From positions 2,907-66,906 of the forward strand of contig NZ_QGGO01000027.1 in NCBI RefSeq assembly GCF_003148625.1: a stretch of 64,000 nucleotides of DNA, given 5' to 3'. Below, piece after piece: positions 52,001 through 60,151 of the stretch (position 1 is the stretch's first letter; each line of letters begins with the position of its first letter). The notes below the pieces were generated by a model. The model did not search any database and had not been told where the DNA came from. It saw only the letters and a list, made by a program, of their open reading frames with translations. This DNA comes from Arcicella aurantiaca. Lineage in GTDB: Bacteria > Bacteroidota > Bacteroidia > Cytophagales > Spirosomataceae. The position numbers and the translations under genes were made by a program.

Positions 52001-53330
52001 TCGCAAAGAATTTGCAAATACAGTTTTTAAACAAATTTCGAATGTTAAAGATGGATGGAATAGATTAAAGCATCTTATTTCAGAAAGTAAAGACGTAAAT
52101 AAAAGGAGTATTCCCAAATATAATCTTACAAATGTTATCTATGTTTCAAAAGATAAAGTAAAAGCTGATGACCTTGTATCTGGCGATAACATAAGATTTT
52201 TTATAGAGCCTTTTTTTCAAAATAATCAGTTCTATGCTCATCTTTCGACTCAATGGAGATTTAAAGATGGAAAGAATTTGGATATAATTAGTGTACGAGA
52301 CTTAGTAAATAATGAATATAGTGATTTATTTAAGATAGAAATCACTGACAAAACTTTTGAACTTTTCCAGCTTATTGATACCATTGAAATTCAAAAAAAT
52401 AATTATAAAGAGGTGGTAATAAATAGTAATAATATCAGATGTAAACAAAAAATCTACTTCGGTTCGCCAGGCACGGGCAAATCAACGGCAATGCAAAAAT
52501 TTGCTAATGAAAATGGTTTAGAAGTTATCCGCACTACTTTTCATCCAGATACGGATTATCATTCTTTCGTAGGTGGCTACAAGCCCGTGATGAAAGACGA
52601 CAAAATCACCTATCAGTTTGTCCCACAGGCATTTACGAAAGCTTACGTGCAGGCGTACCTAAACCCAGATAAGAATTATCTCTTGGCAATTGAAGAAATA
52701 AATCGGGGTAATTGTGCTCAAATCTTCGGGGATTTATTCCAATGCCTTGACCGTAATCCAGACGGCTATTCATGTTATCCTATTGATGCTAATGCAGATT
52801 TGGCTAATTATTTAGCATCGCAGGGTTTAGAGAATCCAGAGCAACTGATTTTACCTGCCAATTTGCTGATTTACGCTACGATGAATACCTCCGACCAATC
52901 GCTTTTCCCGATGGATGCAGCCTTCAAACGTCGTTGGGATTGGCAATACGTACCGATTGAATTTGATGAAAAAGCCAATGAAATTAAGATAGTTTTTGAT
53001 AATGAAACGCAATATTCTTGGCGTTTATTTATTGAAAAAGTGAACGAAAAAATCAAGGAGATTACCAAGTCAGAAGATAAAAAAATTGGCGTTTATTTTG
53101 TTTCAGTTGATGAAAACAACACCATTTCCTTAGCCCAATTCCAAAACAAAGTAATGTTTTATTTATGGTCAGAGATTTTTAAAGATGAACATGAATCAGC
53201 CGATAGCATTTTCAAATATAAAAATTCAGACGGAAATGAAACAGACTTCACTTTTAATGAACTCTTTGAAAGTGAAGGACTTACAAAACTAAAAGGGTTC
53301 ATGAATTATCTGCTAAAACCTATTCAATGA
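51975..53330 (+). CDS. McrB-like AAA+ GTPase of a LlaJI-type restriction system
   Basis: A 451-residue protein. The N-terminal 150 residues (unrecognised, presumably DNA-binding) precede an AAA+ domain with Walker A KIYFGSPGTGKSTAM (about 165), the McrB-type Walker B LLAIEEINRGNCAQIFGD and sensor segment YATMNTSDQSLFPMDAAFKR (Arg finger). McrB-type proteins hydrolyse GTP and drive DNA translocation with McrC. In LlaJI-type systems this is the R1 subunit. It overlaps the next gene by 4 bp (ATGA). Confidence 0.9.
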   Translation: MKSLYKTTNRKEFANTVFKQISNVKDGWNRLKHLISESKDVNKRSIPKYNLTNVIYVSKDKVKADDLVSGDNIRFFIEPFFQNNQFYAHLSTQWRFKDGKNLDIISVRDLVNNEYSDLFKIEITDKTFELFQLIDTIEIQKNNYKEVVINSNNIRCKQKIYFGSPGTGKSTAMQKFANENGLEVIRTTFHPDTDYHSFVGGYKPVMKDDKITYQFVPQAFTKAYVQAYLNPDKNYLLAIEEINRGNCAQIFGDLFQCLDRNPDGYSCYPIDANADLANYLASQGLENPEQLILPANLLIYATMNTSDQSLFPMDAAFKRRWDWQYVPIEFDEKANEIKIVFDNETQYSWRLFIEKVNEKIKEITKSEDKKIGVYFVSVDENNTISLAQFQNKVMFYLWSEIFKDEHESADSIFKYKNSDGNETDFTFNELFESEGLTKLKGFMNYLLKPIQ

Positions 53331-54979
53331 AAATCATCATCGAAGAATACGCCTACGACTTATCTTTAATTTCGCCCATTCTGAGCGAACGATATTACGT
53401 TCCCCTTCAAAATCAGCGTTGTAAGGTTAATTATATCGGTTACTATTTTGAACCCGATATGAACGAACCCGTGATGATTTTGCCAAAGGTTTTTATTGAA
53501 AATAATCGAGTATTTGGGAAATATAGCCCCGAAGACATTTTTGATTTAGACCATAATCCAGATATTCGAGAATCCTTGCGAAAAGAGAAGAAATTAGACT
53601 TTCTTTTCAGCATCACCACATGGCATTATTTAGCAATTCGCCAGTTTCAAAAACGTCAGCAAGCTAATACTATTACCGAAAGTAGCGATTTAGCAAATGT
53701 CATTTCAACGTTGGGAGAAAAAGATGTTACTGAATTGGATTTAATCCAGAGTATTATCCGCTTCAATCGTGAAAATCAAGCTTTGTTTACCTTCATTAAA
53801 AAGACAAATTCAGCCCAAAATCAGCAAGTAAGTTGGCACAAAACCATTGCCAAGAAAATGCCAACGTTACAAAATGGTTCTCCCGTATATGTAGAGACAC
53901 TTACGAAGCAAAAAACGATTAATTATGATGAAGAGTTATTAGTAATTTTATCTTCGGTGCTAAGCTATTTTAATAAAAAATATTATTTTCAAATCGCTAC
54001 AAATCAACTATTTACACCATATAAAGGCAGGGATTTAGAAAACCTAATGAAGCGTGGAACGGTGATTTTGAAGCAAATAAAGTACAAATACTTTTCGGAT
54101 AAATTATTGAAATTATGGGATTTATTGTATGCTTATTTTCTTCGTCAAGATAAAATAAAGAGTAAAAAACATCACAAAGAAATCGTTTTGGTTCGAGACT
54201 TCAATATCGTTTTTGAGGACATGATTGATACGCTTTTATCAGAGCCAAATTTACCTTCACACCTCAAAAATCACAAAGACGGTAAAGAGATTGACCATAT
54301 TTACCCTTATCAAGATTTATTGACGAGCCAAGACCAAATTTACCATATTGGAGATAGTAAATATTATAAAGACACGACCACGACGGGTCAAAATGCCATT
54401 GCCAAGCAATATACTTACGCAAAGAACGTAATTCAGTACAACATTGATGTATTGAACAAAGAAGGTATTTTGGAGAATAATATTCGTTATCGTGATGAAC
54501 TGACTGAGGGGTATAATATCACACCAAATTTTTTTATCAGTGCGGTGCTTAATGATAGCTTAGATTTTCAGAAAGAAGGCTTGGAATACAAAAGTGATTT
54601 CAAACAAAATAATCATTTCAAAAATAGGCTTTTCGATAGGGACACACTCATTTTACAGACCTATAATATCAATTTCTTGTTTGTACTTAACGCCTATGTA
54701 GCCAATAATCAATCACAAAGAGATAAATTCAAAGGTTCTGCCAGAAGTTTATTTCGTAAGAAAATTGTGGAGTTTTTAGATAAGAAATATAATTTCTATA
54801 CCATAAAACCAGAAGGAAATTTAGAAGACTTTGTCGTAAAGAACTTTAGATTTTTATCAGGAAAAATGTACCGTCCTTCGGGTTGGGAAGATAGACTTCT
54901 ATTGGCTTTTGAGAAAGGTAATGATAACGAAAAGTTAGAAATTGTAAGAGGGGAGATTTCGGAGTATCGAATTAGTTAA
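53327..54979 (+). CDS. McrC/LlaJI-R2-like restriction endonuclease subunit
   Basis: A 550-residue partner of the McrB-like protein. The N-terminal 300 residues carry McrC-like beta and helical segments. IDHIYPYQDLLTS and YHIGDSKYYKD (about 330-350) supply a D...DxK nuclease centre. I compare it with the R2 subunit of LlaJI from memory. Together with the previous gene it should cut DNA with GTP. Whether it targets modified DNA (McrBC) or unmethylated sites (LlaJI) cannot be told; the nearby methylase is truncated. Confidence 0.8.
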   Translation: MKIIIEEYAYDLSLISPILSERYYVPLQNQRCKVNYIGYYFEPDMNEPVMILPKVFIENNRVFGKYSPEDIFDLDHNPDIRESLRKEKKLDFLFSITTWHYLAIRQFQKRQQANTITESSDLANVISTLGEKDVTELDLIQSIIRFNRENQALFTFIKKTNSAQNQQVSWHKTIAKKMPTLQNGSPVYVETLTKQKTINYDEELLVILSSVLSYFNKKYYFQIATNQLFTPYKGRDLENLMKRGTVILKQIKYKYFSDKLLKLWDLLYAYFLRQDKIKSKKHHKEIVLVRDFNIVFEDMIDTLLSEPNLPSHLKNHKDGKEIDHIYPYQDLLTSQDQIYHIGDSKYYKDTTTTGQNAIAKQYTYAKNVIQYNIDVLNKEGILENNIRYRDELTEGYNITPNFFISAVLNDSLDFQKEGLEYKSDFKQNNHFKNRLFDRDTLILQTYNINFLFVLNAYVANNQSQRDKFKGSARSLFRKKIVEFLDKKYNFYTIKPEGNLEDFVVKNFRFLSGKMYRPSGWEDRLLLAFEKGNDNEKLEIVRGEISEYRIS

Positions 54980-54989
54980 TAAAAACAAA

Positions 54990-55023
54990 AAAGGAGCAAA
55001 CATCAATTGACATTTGCTCCTTT
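54990..55023. terminator. Bidirectional Rho-independent terminator after the restriction operon
   Basis: AAAGGAGCAAA (54990-55000) pairs with TTTGCTCCTTT (55013-55023), 12-nt loop. It separates the plus-strand restriction operon from the minus-strand tRNA genes. Confidence 0.88.
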
Positions 55024-55030
55024 CGGATAA

Positions 55031-55117
55031 TGGTACCGGGGACGGGAATCGAACCCGTACGAACTTACGTTCACAGGATTTTAAGTCCTGCGTGTCTACC
55101 AGTTCCACCACCCTGGC
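55031..55117 (-). tRNA. tRNA-Leu (anticodon TAA)
   Basis: Minus-strand class II tRNA with encoded CCA (55031-55033). Anticodon stem CAGGA/TCCTG with loop containing TAA, long variable arm closed by GAAC/GTTC, T-loop TTCGATT. The acceptor stem has one A-C mismatch at pair 4-69 and a G-T pair at 1-72; all other stems are sound. It decodes UUA and UUG by wobble. Confidence 0.93.
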
Positions 55118-55152
55118 ATGAATCTGAGCCGAAACCCTTCATCTTAAACTTA

Positions 55153-55178
55153 AAAAGCACCTAAAGGTGCTTCTTTTA
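55153..55178 (-). terminator. Hairpin between the two tRNA genes
   Basis: Stem CTTAAAAAGCACC with GGTGCTTCTTTTAAG around a TAAA loop. It could be a processing signal or partial terminator between tRNA-Gly and tRNA-Leu on the minus strand. Confidence 0.5.
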
Positions 55179-55183
55179 AGCTG

Positions 55184-55256
55184 AGCGAAAAACCGGGTTC
55201 GAACCGGCGACCTCAACCTTGGCAAGGTTGCGCTCTACCAGCTGAGCTATTTTCGC
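55184..55256 (-). tRNA. tRNA-Gly (anticodon GCC)
   Basis: Minus-strand tRNA: GCGAAAA/TTTTCGC acceptor, D-loop AGCTCAGCTGGTAGAGC, anticodon stem CAACC/GGTTG with loop TTGCCAA, T-loop TTCGAAC. The CCA end is not encoded (sequence continues CAG). Upstream of tRNA-Leu on the same strand, probably one transcript. Confidence 0.95.
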
Positions 55257-55488
55257 ATATTGTTCTGGTGAATTGTGGTACAAAATTAGTGCTTTCATTT
55301 TTTGTATGCAAGTGTTTTTTGAAAAAAAATTATAAAAAAAATGTAACTATATCCATAAATGCCTGACAACACTATACTTATAAGAATCAATAAATTTTAA
55401 AATATTTTTAAGAACAAGTTAACCAAATGTAAAATGATAGGTTTTAAGGGTGATTTTAGATAATTTTACGGTTATATAAATTATTTTT

Positions 55489-56208
55489 ATGTACAAATTC
55501 CTAACCACAACCTTCCTTATTTTCTTCTTTGCCAATTGTTATGCTCAAGAATACTCTCATTTTTCTTCTTGGAACAGATTTGTAGTTCAAAAAAAAATTA
55601 ATGACCATTGGGAATTAATGGGCGATGTACATATTCGTCGTCAAAATGATTTCACTTCTTCGTCAAACAGTCCTTTTTCATTGAAATTAATGGAAGGTTA
55701 TCGCTTTACTACTATTTATAGAAATCATGGCTTTGCCTTTTCGTTTGCTCCTTTTTTTCTACACACTTATCCTCTCTATGCAAAAACAAAAGATTTAAGT
55801 GTTGCTGCAAGGAGTGAATTACGACCTTCATTTTTTACAGAATGGTCAAAAAATCTAAATGAAAAATGGGTTTTTCTCTCTCGATTTGGTTACGAGTATC
55901 GTATTTTTAAGAGAGTGGACGACACATGGGGAGATGAACAAGGACGAATCCGTTTGCGTATGCAAATAAGGTATAATTGGGACGAGAATAATACTGTTTT
56001 TGTCAGTGAAGAACCTTTATATAATATTCCCCCGCATTTACCTGCAAACTCTTTTAGTCAAAATCAGCTTTATTTTGCTTTTAATCATGACTTTTCGCCT
56101 CATTTTACGGCTGAATTGGGCTATATGTGGAATCACAGACAGAGGGCTTCATTGGTAGAATTTGATGAAGAAAATGTTTTACAAACGCACTTCATTTTTA
56201 GGCTCTAA
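55489..56208 (+). CDS. DUF2490 outer-membrane protein
   Basis: A 239-residue protein with signal peptide (MYKFLTTTFLIFFFANCYAQ) and a DUF2490 beta-barrel: EYSHFSSWNRFVVQKKINDH, LMEGYRFTTIYRNHG, WVFLSRFGYEYRIF, then FAFNHDFSPHFTAELGYMW and a terminal aromatic strand THFIFRL. Probably an outer-membrane barrel of unknown role. It is convergent with the T9SS-tail gene, separated by a perfect 27-bp inverted repeat. Confidence 0.88.
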   Translation: MYKFLTTTFLIFFFANCYAQEYSHFSSWNRFVVQKKINDHWELMGDVHIRRQNDFTSSSNSPFSLKLMEGYRFTTIYRNHGFAFSFAPFFLHTYPLYAKTKDLSVAARSELRPSFFTEWSKNLNEKWVFLSRFGYEYRIFKRVDDTWGDEQGRIRLRMQIRYNWDENNTVFVSEEPLYNIPPHLPANSFSQNQLYFAFNHDFSPHFTAELGYMWNHRQRASLVEFDEENVLQTHFIFRL

Positions 56209-56292
56209 AATATATTGAGTGAATGGAAGGTTGAGAGATTAGTTTGTCCAATATTCACTCAATCACTCAACCTTCCATTCACTCAATATATT
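56209..56292. terminator. Perfect 27-bp inverted repeat between convergent genes
   Basis: AATATATTGAGTGAATGGAA... (56209-56235) and its exact complement (56266-56292) enclose a 30-nt loop that itself holds more CACTCAATCACTC words. It begins at one stop codon and ends at the other, so it is probably a shared transcription end. Confidence 0.85.
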
Positions 56293-57136
56293 ACTCAATC
56301 ACCACTCTTTTAGCCGTTCCGTCTTCGCCTTGTGTTACTGTTACGAAAACTGTTCCTTTGGCATTTTTCTTCAAATCAACTTGTCCCATAAAGTCCCCTT
56401 GAAAATCTTTTATTTTCTGAGAACCCACTTCTTTTCCATTAATGTCGGTAACAGTTACATTGATGTCACCTTTTTGAGGAGCAAAGAATTTAAGATTCAA
56501 TTTATTGTCAAAAGGCTTATTTGGATAAATTTTGAGGGCTTTTACCGTTTTTGATTCATTCATAAAATCAAAATCTTTCATGTCTCCGTCAAACTTAAAT
56601 CTAAAATCTTTCACCATTGGTTCAAGAGATCCTAAAAGTTTTTTATGGTCAAAATCTTTGAATTGTTTTTCCACATCTTTGCCAAAATCTTTAAAGAAAA
56701 TAGTCATATCTTCATTATCTCCGTCGCCATCCAAATCTTTCTGGATTCTTTTGCCGTCTTTGTAAATCTCTACTCTTTTTTTCTTCTTGCCTTGTGGAGC
56801 ATTATGCGAAAATGGGCGTTCTTCATCATTTTTTGACCTCATTCTTGCCCCTTCTCCATCTTTATTAATTTTGATTCTGATGTGCTTACGTTCTCCATTT
56901 CCAGAGGCAGTTAAAAGGGAATCTGAAATATGATTGATAAGTTTATCTTTTTCGTCGGCACTCATTCCTTCCACATTATAACTACGGTCGAAAACTTCTT
57001 TTTTACCATTTTCCGACGATTCAATATGAATTTTAAGTTGTCCGTTTTTTTCTTCAATATTTTGAGAAACGTTTTTTTGTGCCATTGCCGACATTCCCAA
57101 AGTGAGCAATAAAGCCGATGTGATTATTTTTTTCAT
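56291..57136 (-). CDS. Secreted protein with T9SS type A sorting domain
   Basis: A 281-residue protein: signal peptide MKKIITSALLLTLGMSAMAQ, a highly charged middle (many Asp, Lys, Glu; DLDGDGDNEDMTIFFKD is an acidic, Ca-binding-like stretch) and a C-terminal T9SS sorting domain (about 197-281: LKIYPNKPFDNKLNLKF, DINGKEVGSQKIKDF, ending AKRVVIE). T9SS would export it to the surface. The N-terminal region has no known domain. It is divergent from the two-component genes and could be a target of them. Confidence 0.88.
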   Translation of the reverse strand: MKKIITSALLLTLGMSAMAQKNVSQNIEEKNGQLKIHIESSENGKKEVFDRSYNVEGMSADEKDKLINHISDSLLTASGNGERKHIRIKINKDGEGARMRSKNDEERPFSHNAPQGKKKKRVEIYKDGKRIQKDLDGDGDNEDMTIFFKDFGKDVEKQFKDFDHKKLLGSLEPMVKDFRFKFDGDMKDFDFMNESKTVKALKIYPNKPFDNKLNLKFFAPQKGDINVTVTDINGKEVGSQKIKDFQGDFMGQVDLKKNAKGTVFVTVTQGEDGTAKRVVIE

Positions 57137-57329
57137 TGGTATATTTGGTTAAAATATGATTCGTTTAATTCACAGGAAAGATTCATGTGGTACTTATTTA
57201 GCAAATAAACGAAGCTTCCTCAATATCAATTCTTTATCTGCTGTTAAAAGATGTTAAAGCGAATACAAGAGGTAGTTTTTACGTTAATTTTGCTGACAAG
57301 TTATAGACACAAAAGTTTTTAGAATGTTG

Positions 57330-57420
57330 CATGAGAGGTATTAGGTTTTCGGTATTAGGTATTAGTTAAAAATATTTCGTCAATAACTAACTCCTAAACC
57401 CCAACCCCTAACACCTAAAA
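57330..57420. repeat. GGTATTAGGTTTTCGGTATTAG / CTAACTCCTAAACCCC inverted words
   Basis: TTAGGT-type words at 57338-57365 are followed by their complement CCTAAACCCCAACCCCTAAC at about 57390-57415, ending just before the histidine-kinase ATG. They would form a hairpin in the leader of that gene. Confidence 0.75.
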
Positions 57421-57426
57421 AAGAAA

Positions 57427-59163
57427 ATGACTAAACGGAAAATACAATATATCATTGCTTTGATGGCTTTTGCTTTGTTAGGTTTAATTGCCTTTCAAAT
57501 GTATTGGCTTGGCTTTACGGTACGCTCAAAAAATGACCAATTCGGGAGCGATGTACGTGATGCGATGCAACAAGTTGTACGGAAATTATCTCAACAAGAG
57601 ATGTATTATTTTATGCAACGAAAAATTGCTTCAGAGGAAAATAAAAAGCAGTTATTAGCCATCTCAAAACCTGCTGAAGACCATAAAATCACACCAAATA
57701 AACCTAAATCTATTGCTCAAAAAAGCCCAAGTGTAGCCATGAATTTGGGTAAAATGACAGAAAAACAATTCCCTTCTGATATTTTGGTTTCAAAAGGCGT
57801 AGAAATTCTGCCAAATGGCGAAATCAGAGAGCATCAAGAGTTTTCTATTGACCTAAAAGATGAAGATGTTGTGAGTTTAATGAGTGGTCAAAAACAGTTA
57901 GATGATATTTTTGGAGAAGCCATTCAACGCCATAATTTAATGGTTGACGATTCGGTAAAACGTTATCAAGAATTAGCCGCAAAAAAGAAGAAAGTTAAGC
58001 GTAGCCCACACATCGACCGCCATATTCAATATGAAGAAACTGCCCAAAAAGTGAAAAACAAGGCAGAAATGGCGAAAGAGGTTTTCAATGATTTCTTGTT
58101 TACCAAACGTAGTATTTACGACCGTATCAATTATCAGATTTTGGATTCATTATTGAAATATGAAATCAAAATGAAGGGAATTACCATTCCATTTGAGTAT
58201 GGAATTAGTAGCTTAGAAAACCCCAATTATTTGCATTATGCGTCGTCGATGAAGTATAAAATGATGGGCTTGAAAAACGATAAGGATACTTACACGGTCA
58301 GTCTTTTCCCGAATGATTACAGTAATTCAGAGAATTATTTGCGGGTATATTTCCCAAACCAAGACCGTTATATTATCCGTAATATCTGGATGATGTACGC
58401 CACGTCTTTGTTGTTGATTTTAGTGGTTTTAGGTTGTTTTTACGTAGCGGTTAGTACGATTTTGAAGCAAAAACAATTGGCAGATATTAAAAATGACTTC
58501 ATCAATAACATGACGCATGAGTTTAAAACGCCCATTTCTACCATTTCGTTGGCAACGCAAATGCTTGGCGATGAAGCCGTTGCAGCAAGTCCAACGATAT
58601 TTAAACGATATTTGGGAATTATTCAAGATGAAAACAAACGGCTTGGTTCGCAAGTAGAAAAGGTTTTGCAAACCGCCCAAATGGAACGAGGAGAGGTTCG
58701 TCTGAAATTGGGTACGGTAAATGTTCATCAAATTATTGAGCGAGTTTTGGAAAATATTAGCCCACAAATTGAACTTCGAGAAGGATTAATTGAGGTAGAT
58801 TTACAGGCAGAAAACGTAGAAATTCAAGCAGATGAAGTGCATTTGACTAATATCCTTTTCAACCTTTTGGATAATGCCAATAAATATTCTCCCGAAAAAC
58901 CAATTATCAAAATCACGACGGAAGACACCGAAAAGGGACTTTCTATCAAAGTAAGCGATAAAGGTATTGGCATGGCAAAGGATTCTATCAAGCAAATTTT
59001 CGAGAAATTCTACCGTGTGCCTACGGGTAACGTCCACGACGTAAAAGGCTTTGGCTTAGGATTGAGTTACGTAAAAAAGATGGTAGAAGAACATCATGGA
59101 AAAATCAATGTGCAAAGTAAATTGGGTGAAGGAAGTGAGTTTGAGGTGGTGTTGCCTGTTTAG
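57427..59163 (+). CDS. Sensor histidine kinase
   Basis: A 578-residue membrane kinase. TM1 about 10-32, a large extracytoplasmic sensor (about 33-320, Lys/Glu-rich, no known domain), TM2 about 322-346. HisKA has DFINNMTHEFKTPIS (His364). The HATPase has ILFNLLDNANKYS (N box), VSDKGIGMAKDS (G1) and GFGLGLSYVKKM (G2). It would phosphorylate the response regulator encoded 33 bp downstream. A -7-like TAATTTTG at 57285-57292 lies upstream without a clear -33, so the promoter is uncertain. Confidence 0.94.
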   Translation: MTKRKIQYIIALMAFALLGLIAFQMYWLGFTVRSKNDQFGSDVRDAMQQVVRKLSQQEMYYFMQRKIASEENKKQLLAISKPAEDHKITPNKPKSIAQKSPSVAMNLGKMTEKQFPSDILVSKGVEILPNGEIREHQEFSIDLKDEDVVSLMSGQKQLDDIFGEAIQRHNLMVDDSVKRYQELAAKKKKVKRSPHIDRHIQYEETAQKVKNKAEMAKEVFNDFLFTKRSIYDRINYQILDSLLKYEIKMKGITIPFEYGISSLENPNYLHYASSMKYKMMGLKNDKDTYTVSLFPNDYSNSENYLRVYFPNQDRYIIRNIWMMYATSLLLILVVLGCFYVAVSTILKQKQLADIKNDFINNMTHEFKTPISTISLATQMLGDEAVAASPTIFKRYLGIIQDENKRLGSQVEKVLQTAQMERGEVRLKLGTVNVHQIIERVLENISPQIELREGLIEVDLQAENVEIQADEVHLTNILFNLLDNANKYSPEKPIIKITTEDTEKGLSIKVSDKGIGMAKDSIKQIFEKFYRVPTGNVHDVKGFGLGLSYVKKMVEEHHGKINVQSKLGEGSEFEVVLPV

Positions 59164-59196
59164 AGAAAATTATAAAATCAAACCAAATTTAACAAA

Positions 59197-59880
59197 ATGA
59201 CGAAGATTCTACTCGCCGAAGATGACCCAAATTTAGGCACATTATTACAAGAATATTTAACCATCAAAGGTTACGAAACCACTTTGGCAAAAGATGGTGA
59301 CGATGCCCTCACGAAGTTTGTTCAACAATCTTACGACCTTTGTATTTTTGATGTAATGATGCCCAAAAAAGACGGTTTTACTTTGGCAAAAGAAGTAAGA
59401 ATGTCGGATAAAAATACGCCTATTATCTTCCTGACCGCTAAAGCTATGAAAGAAGATACGCTACAAGGTTTTAAATTGGGGGCGGATGATTATATGACGA
59501 AACCATTTTCGATGGAGGAATTATTGGCTCGTTTGCAAGCCGTTTTACGAAGAAGTCAGAAAGAGGAATTGCAAAATGAAAAAATTACTACTTTTCAAAT
59601 CAGAGGATTTGTCTTTGATTCTGAGAAACAAACGCTCATACACCATGAAGAATCTCAAAAATTAACCGTCAAAGAATCGCAATTATTAAAGCTCCTTTGC
59701 GAAAATATGGGCAATTCAGTAAGCCGTAGCTTTGCCCTAAAAATGGTTTGGGGAGACGATACCTATTTCAACGCCCGAAGCATGGACGTTTATATTACCA
59801 AACTTCGCAAGTTTTTAAAAGAAGAACCTGAAATTCAAATAGTTAATGTTCATGGAGAGGGTTTTAAATTGATGGTTTAG
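59197..59880 (+). CDS. OmpR/PhoB-type response regulator
   Basis: A 227-residue DNA-binding regulator. Receiver domain 1-115: acidic pair in LAEDDPNLG, phosphoacceptor Asp52 in CIFDVMMPKKDGF, Lys102 in MTKPFSM. C-terminal winged helix (about 135-227) with LTVKESQLLKLLCENMG and the recognition segment SMDVYITKLRKFL. Pairs with the upstream kinase. Its regulon is unknown; the adjacent T9SS-tail gene is a candidate. Confidence 0.95.
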   Translation: MTKILLAEDDPNLGTLLQEYLTIKGYETTLAKDGDDALTKFVQQSYDLCIFDVMMPKKDGFTLAKEVRMSDKNTPIIFLTAKAMKEDTLQGFKLGADDYMTKPFSMEELLARLQAVLRRSQKEELQNEKITTFQIRGFVFDSEKQTLIHHEESQKLTVKESQLLKLLCENMGNSVSRSFALKMVWGDDTYFNARSMDVYITKLRKFLKEEPEIQIVNVHGEGFKLMV

Positions 59881-59947
59881 GATATATTCCGATGCTTCTG
59901 CATCGACTAAAAATAGCATTTGTAAATTATGGAAATCATGTTTTTCC

Positions 59948-59977
59948 TTGAATTTCCATTTTTACACCATACCTTTG
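59948..59977 (+). promoter_or_regulatory. Bacteroidota-type promoter of the TPP-controlled receptor
   Basis: TTG at 59948-59950, 19-bp spacer, TACCTTTG at 59970-59977. Transcription would start at about 59984, exactly where the riboswitch begins. Confidence 0.8.
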
Positions 59978-59987
59978 TACCACAATC

Positions 59988-60070
59988 ACAAAAAGGGGTG
60001 CCTCATAACAACGGGCTGAGATTATACCCATTGAACCTGATGCAGTATAATGCTGTCGAAGGGAATTTTG
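59988..60070 (+). promoter_or_regulatory. TPP riboswitch (THI element)
   Basis: GGGGTGCC, ACGGGCTGAGATTATACCC, TTGAACCTGATGCAGTATAA and GCTGTCGAAGGGAA match the conserved THI-element core in order; CAAAA (59988-59992) and TTTTG (60066-60070) close helix P1. It should bind thiamine pyrophosphate and lower expression of the receptor when thiamine is plentiful. A nearby ATG at 60050 lies inside the RNA and is not a gene start. Confidence 0.95.
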
Positions 60071-60151
60071 TTCAATCACAAAATTAATGGTCTTTTGTAT
60101 GTTAAATCTGAAGGATTTGACTCCTTATCTTTCTTGAACTTAAATTCAAGC

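Noticed and set aside
49767-55256. Integration of the defence region into the 3' end of tRNA-Leu
   Set aside because: The island does abut the tRNA 3' end, but I see no duplicate of that end on the far side and no integrase gene.
60050-60151. Start of the TonB receptor at the ATG at 60050
   Set aside because: That ATG is inside the TPP riboswitch core, so it is RNA structure, not coding.
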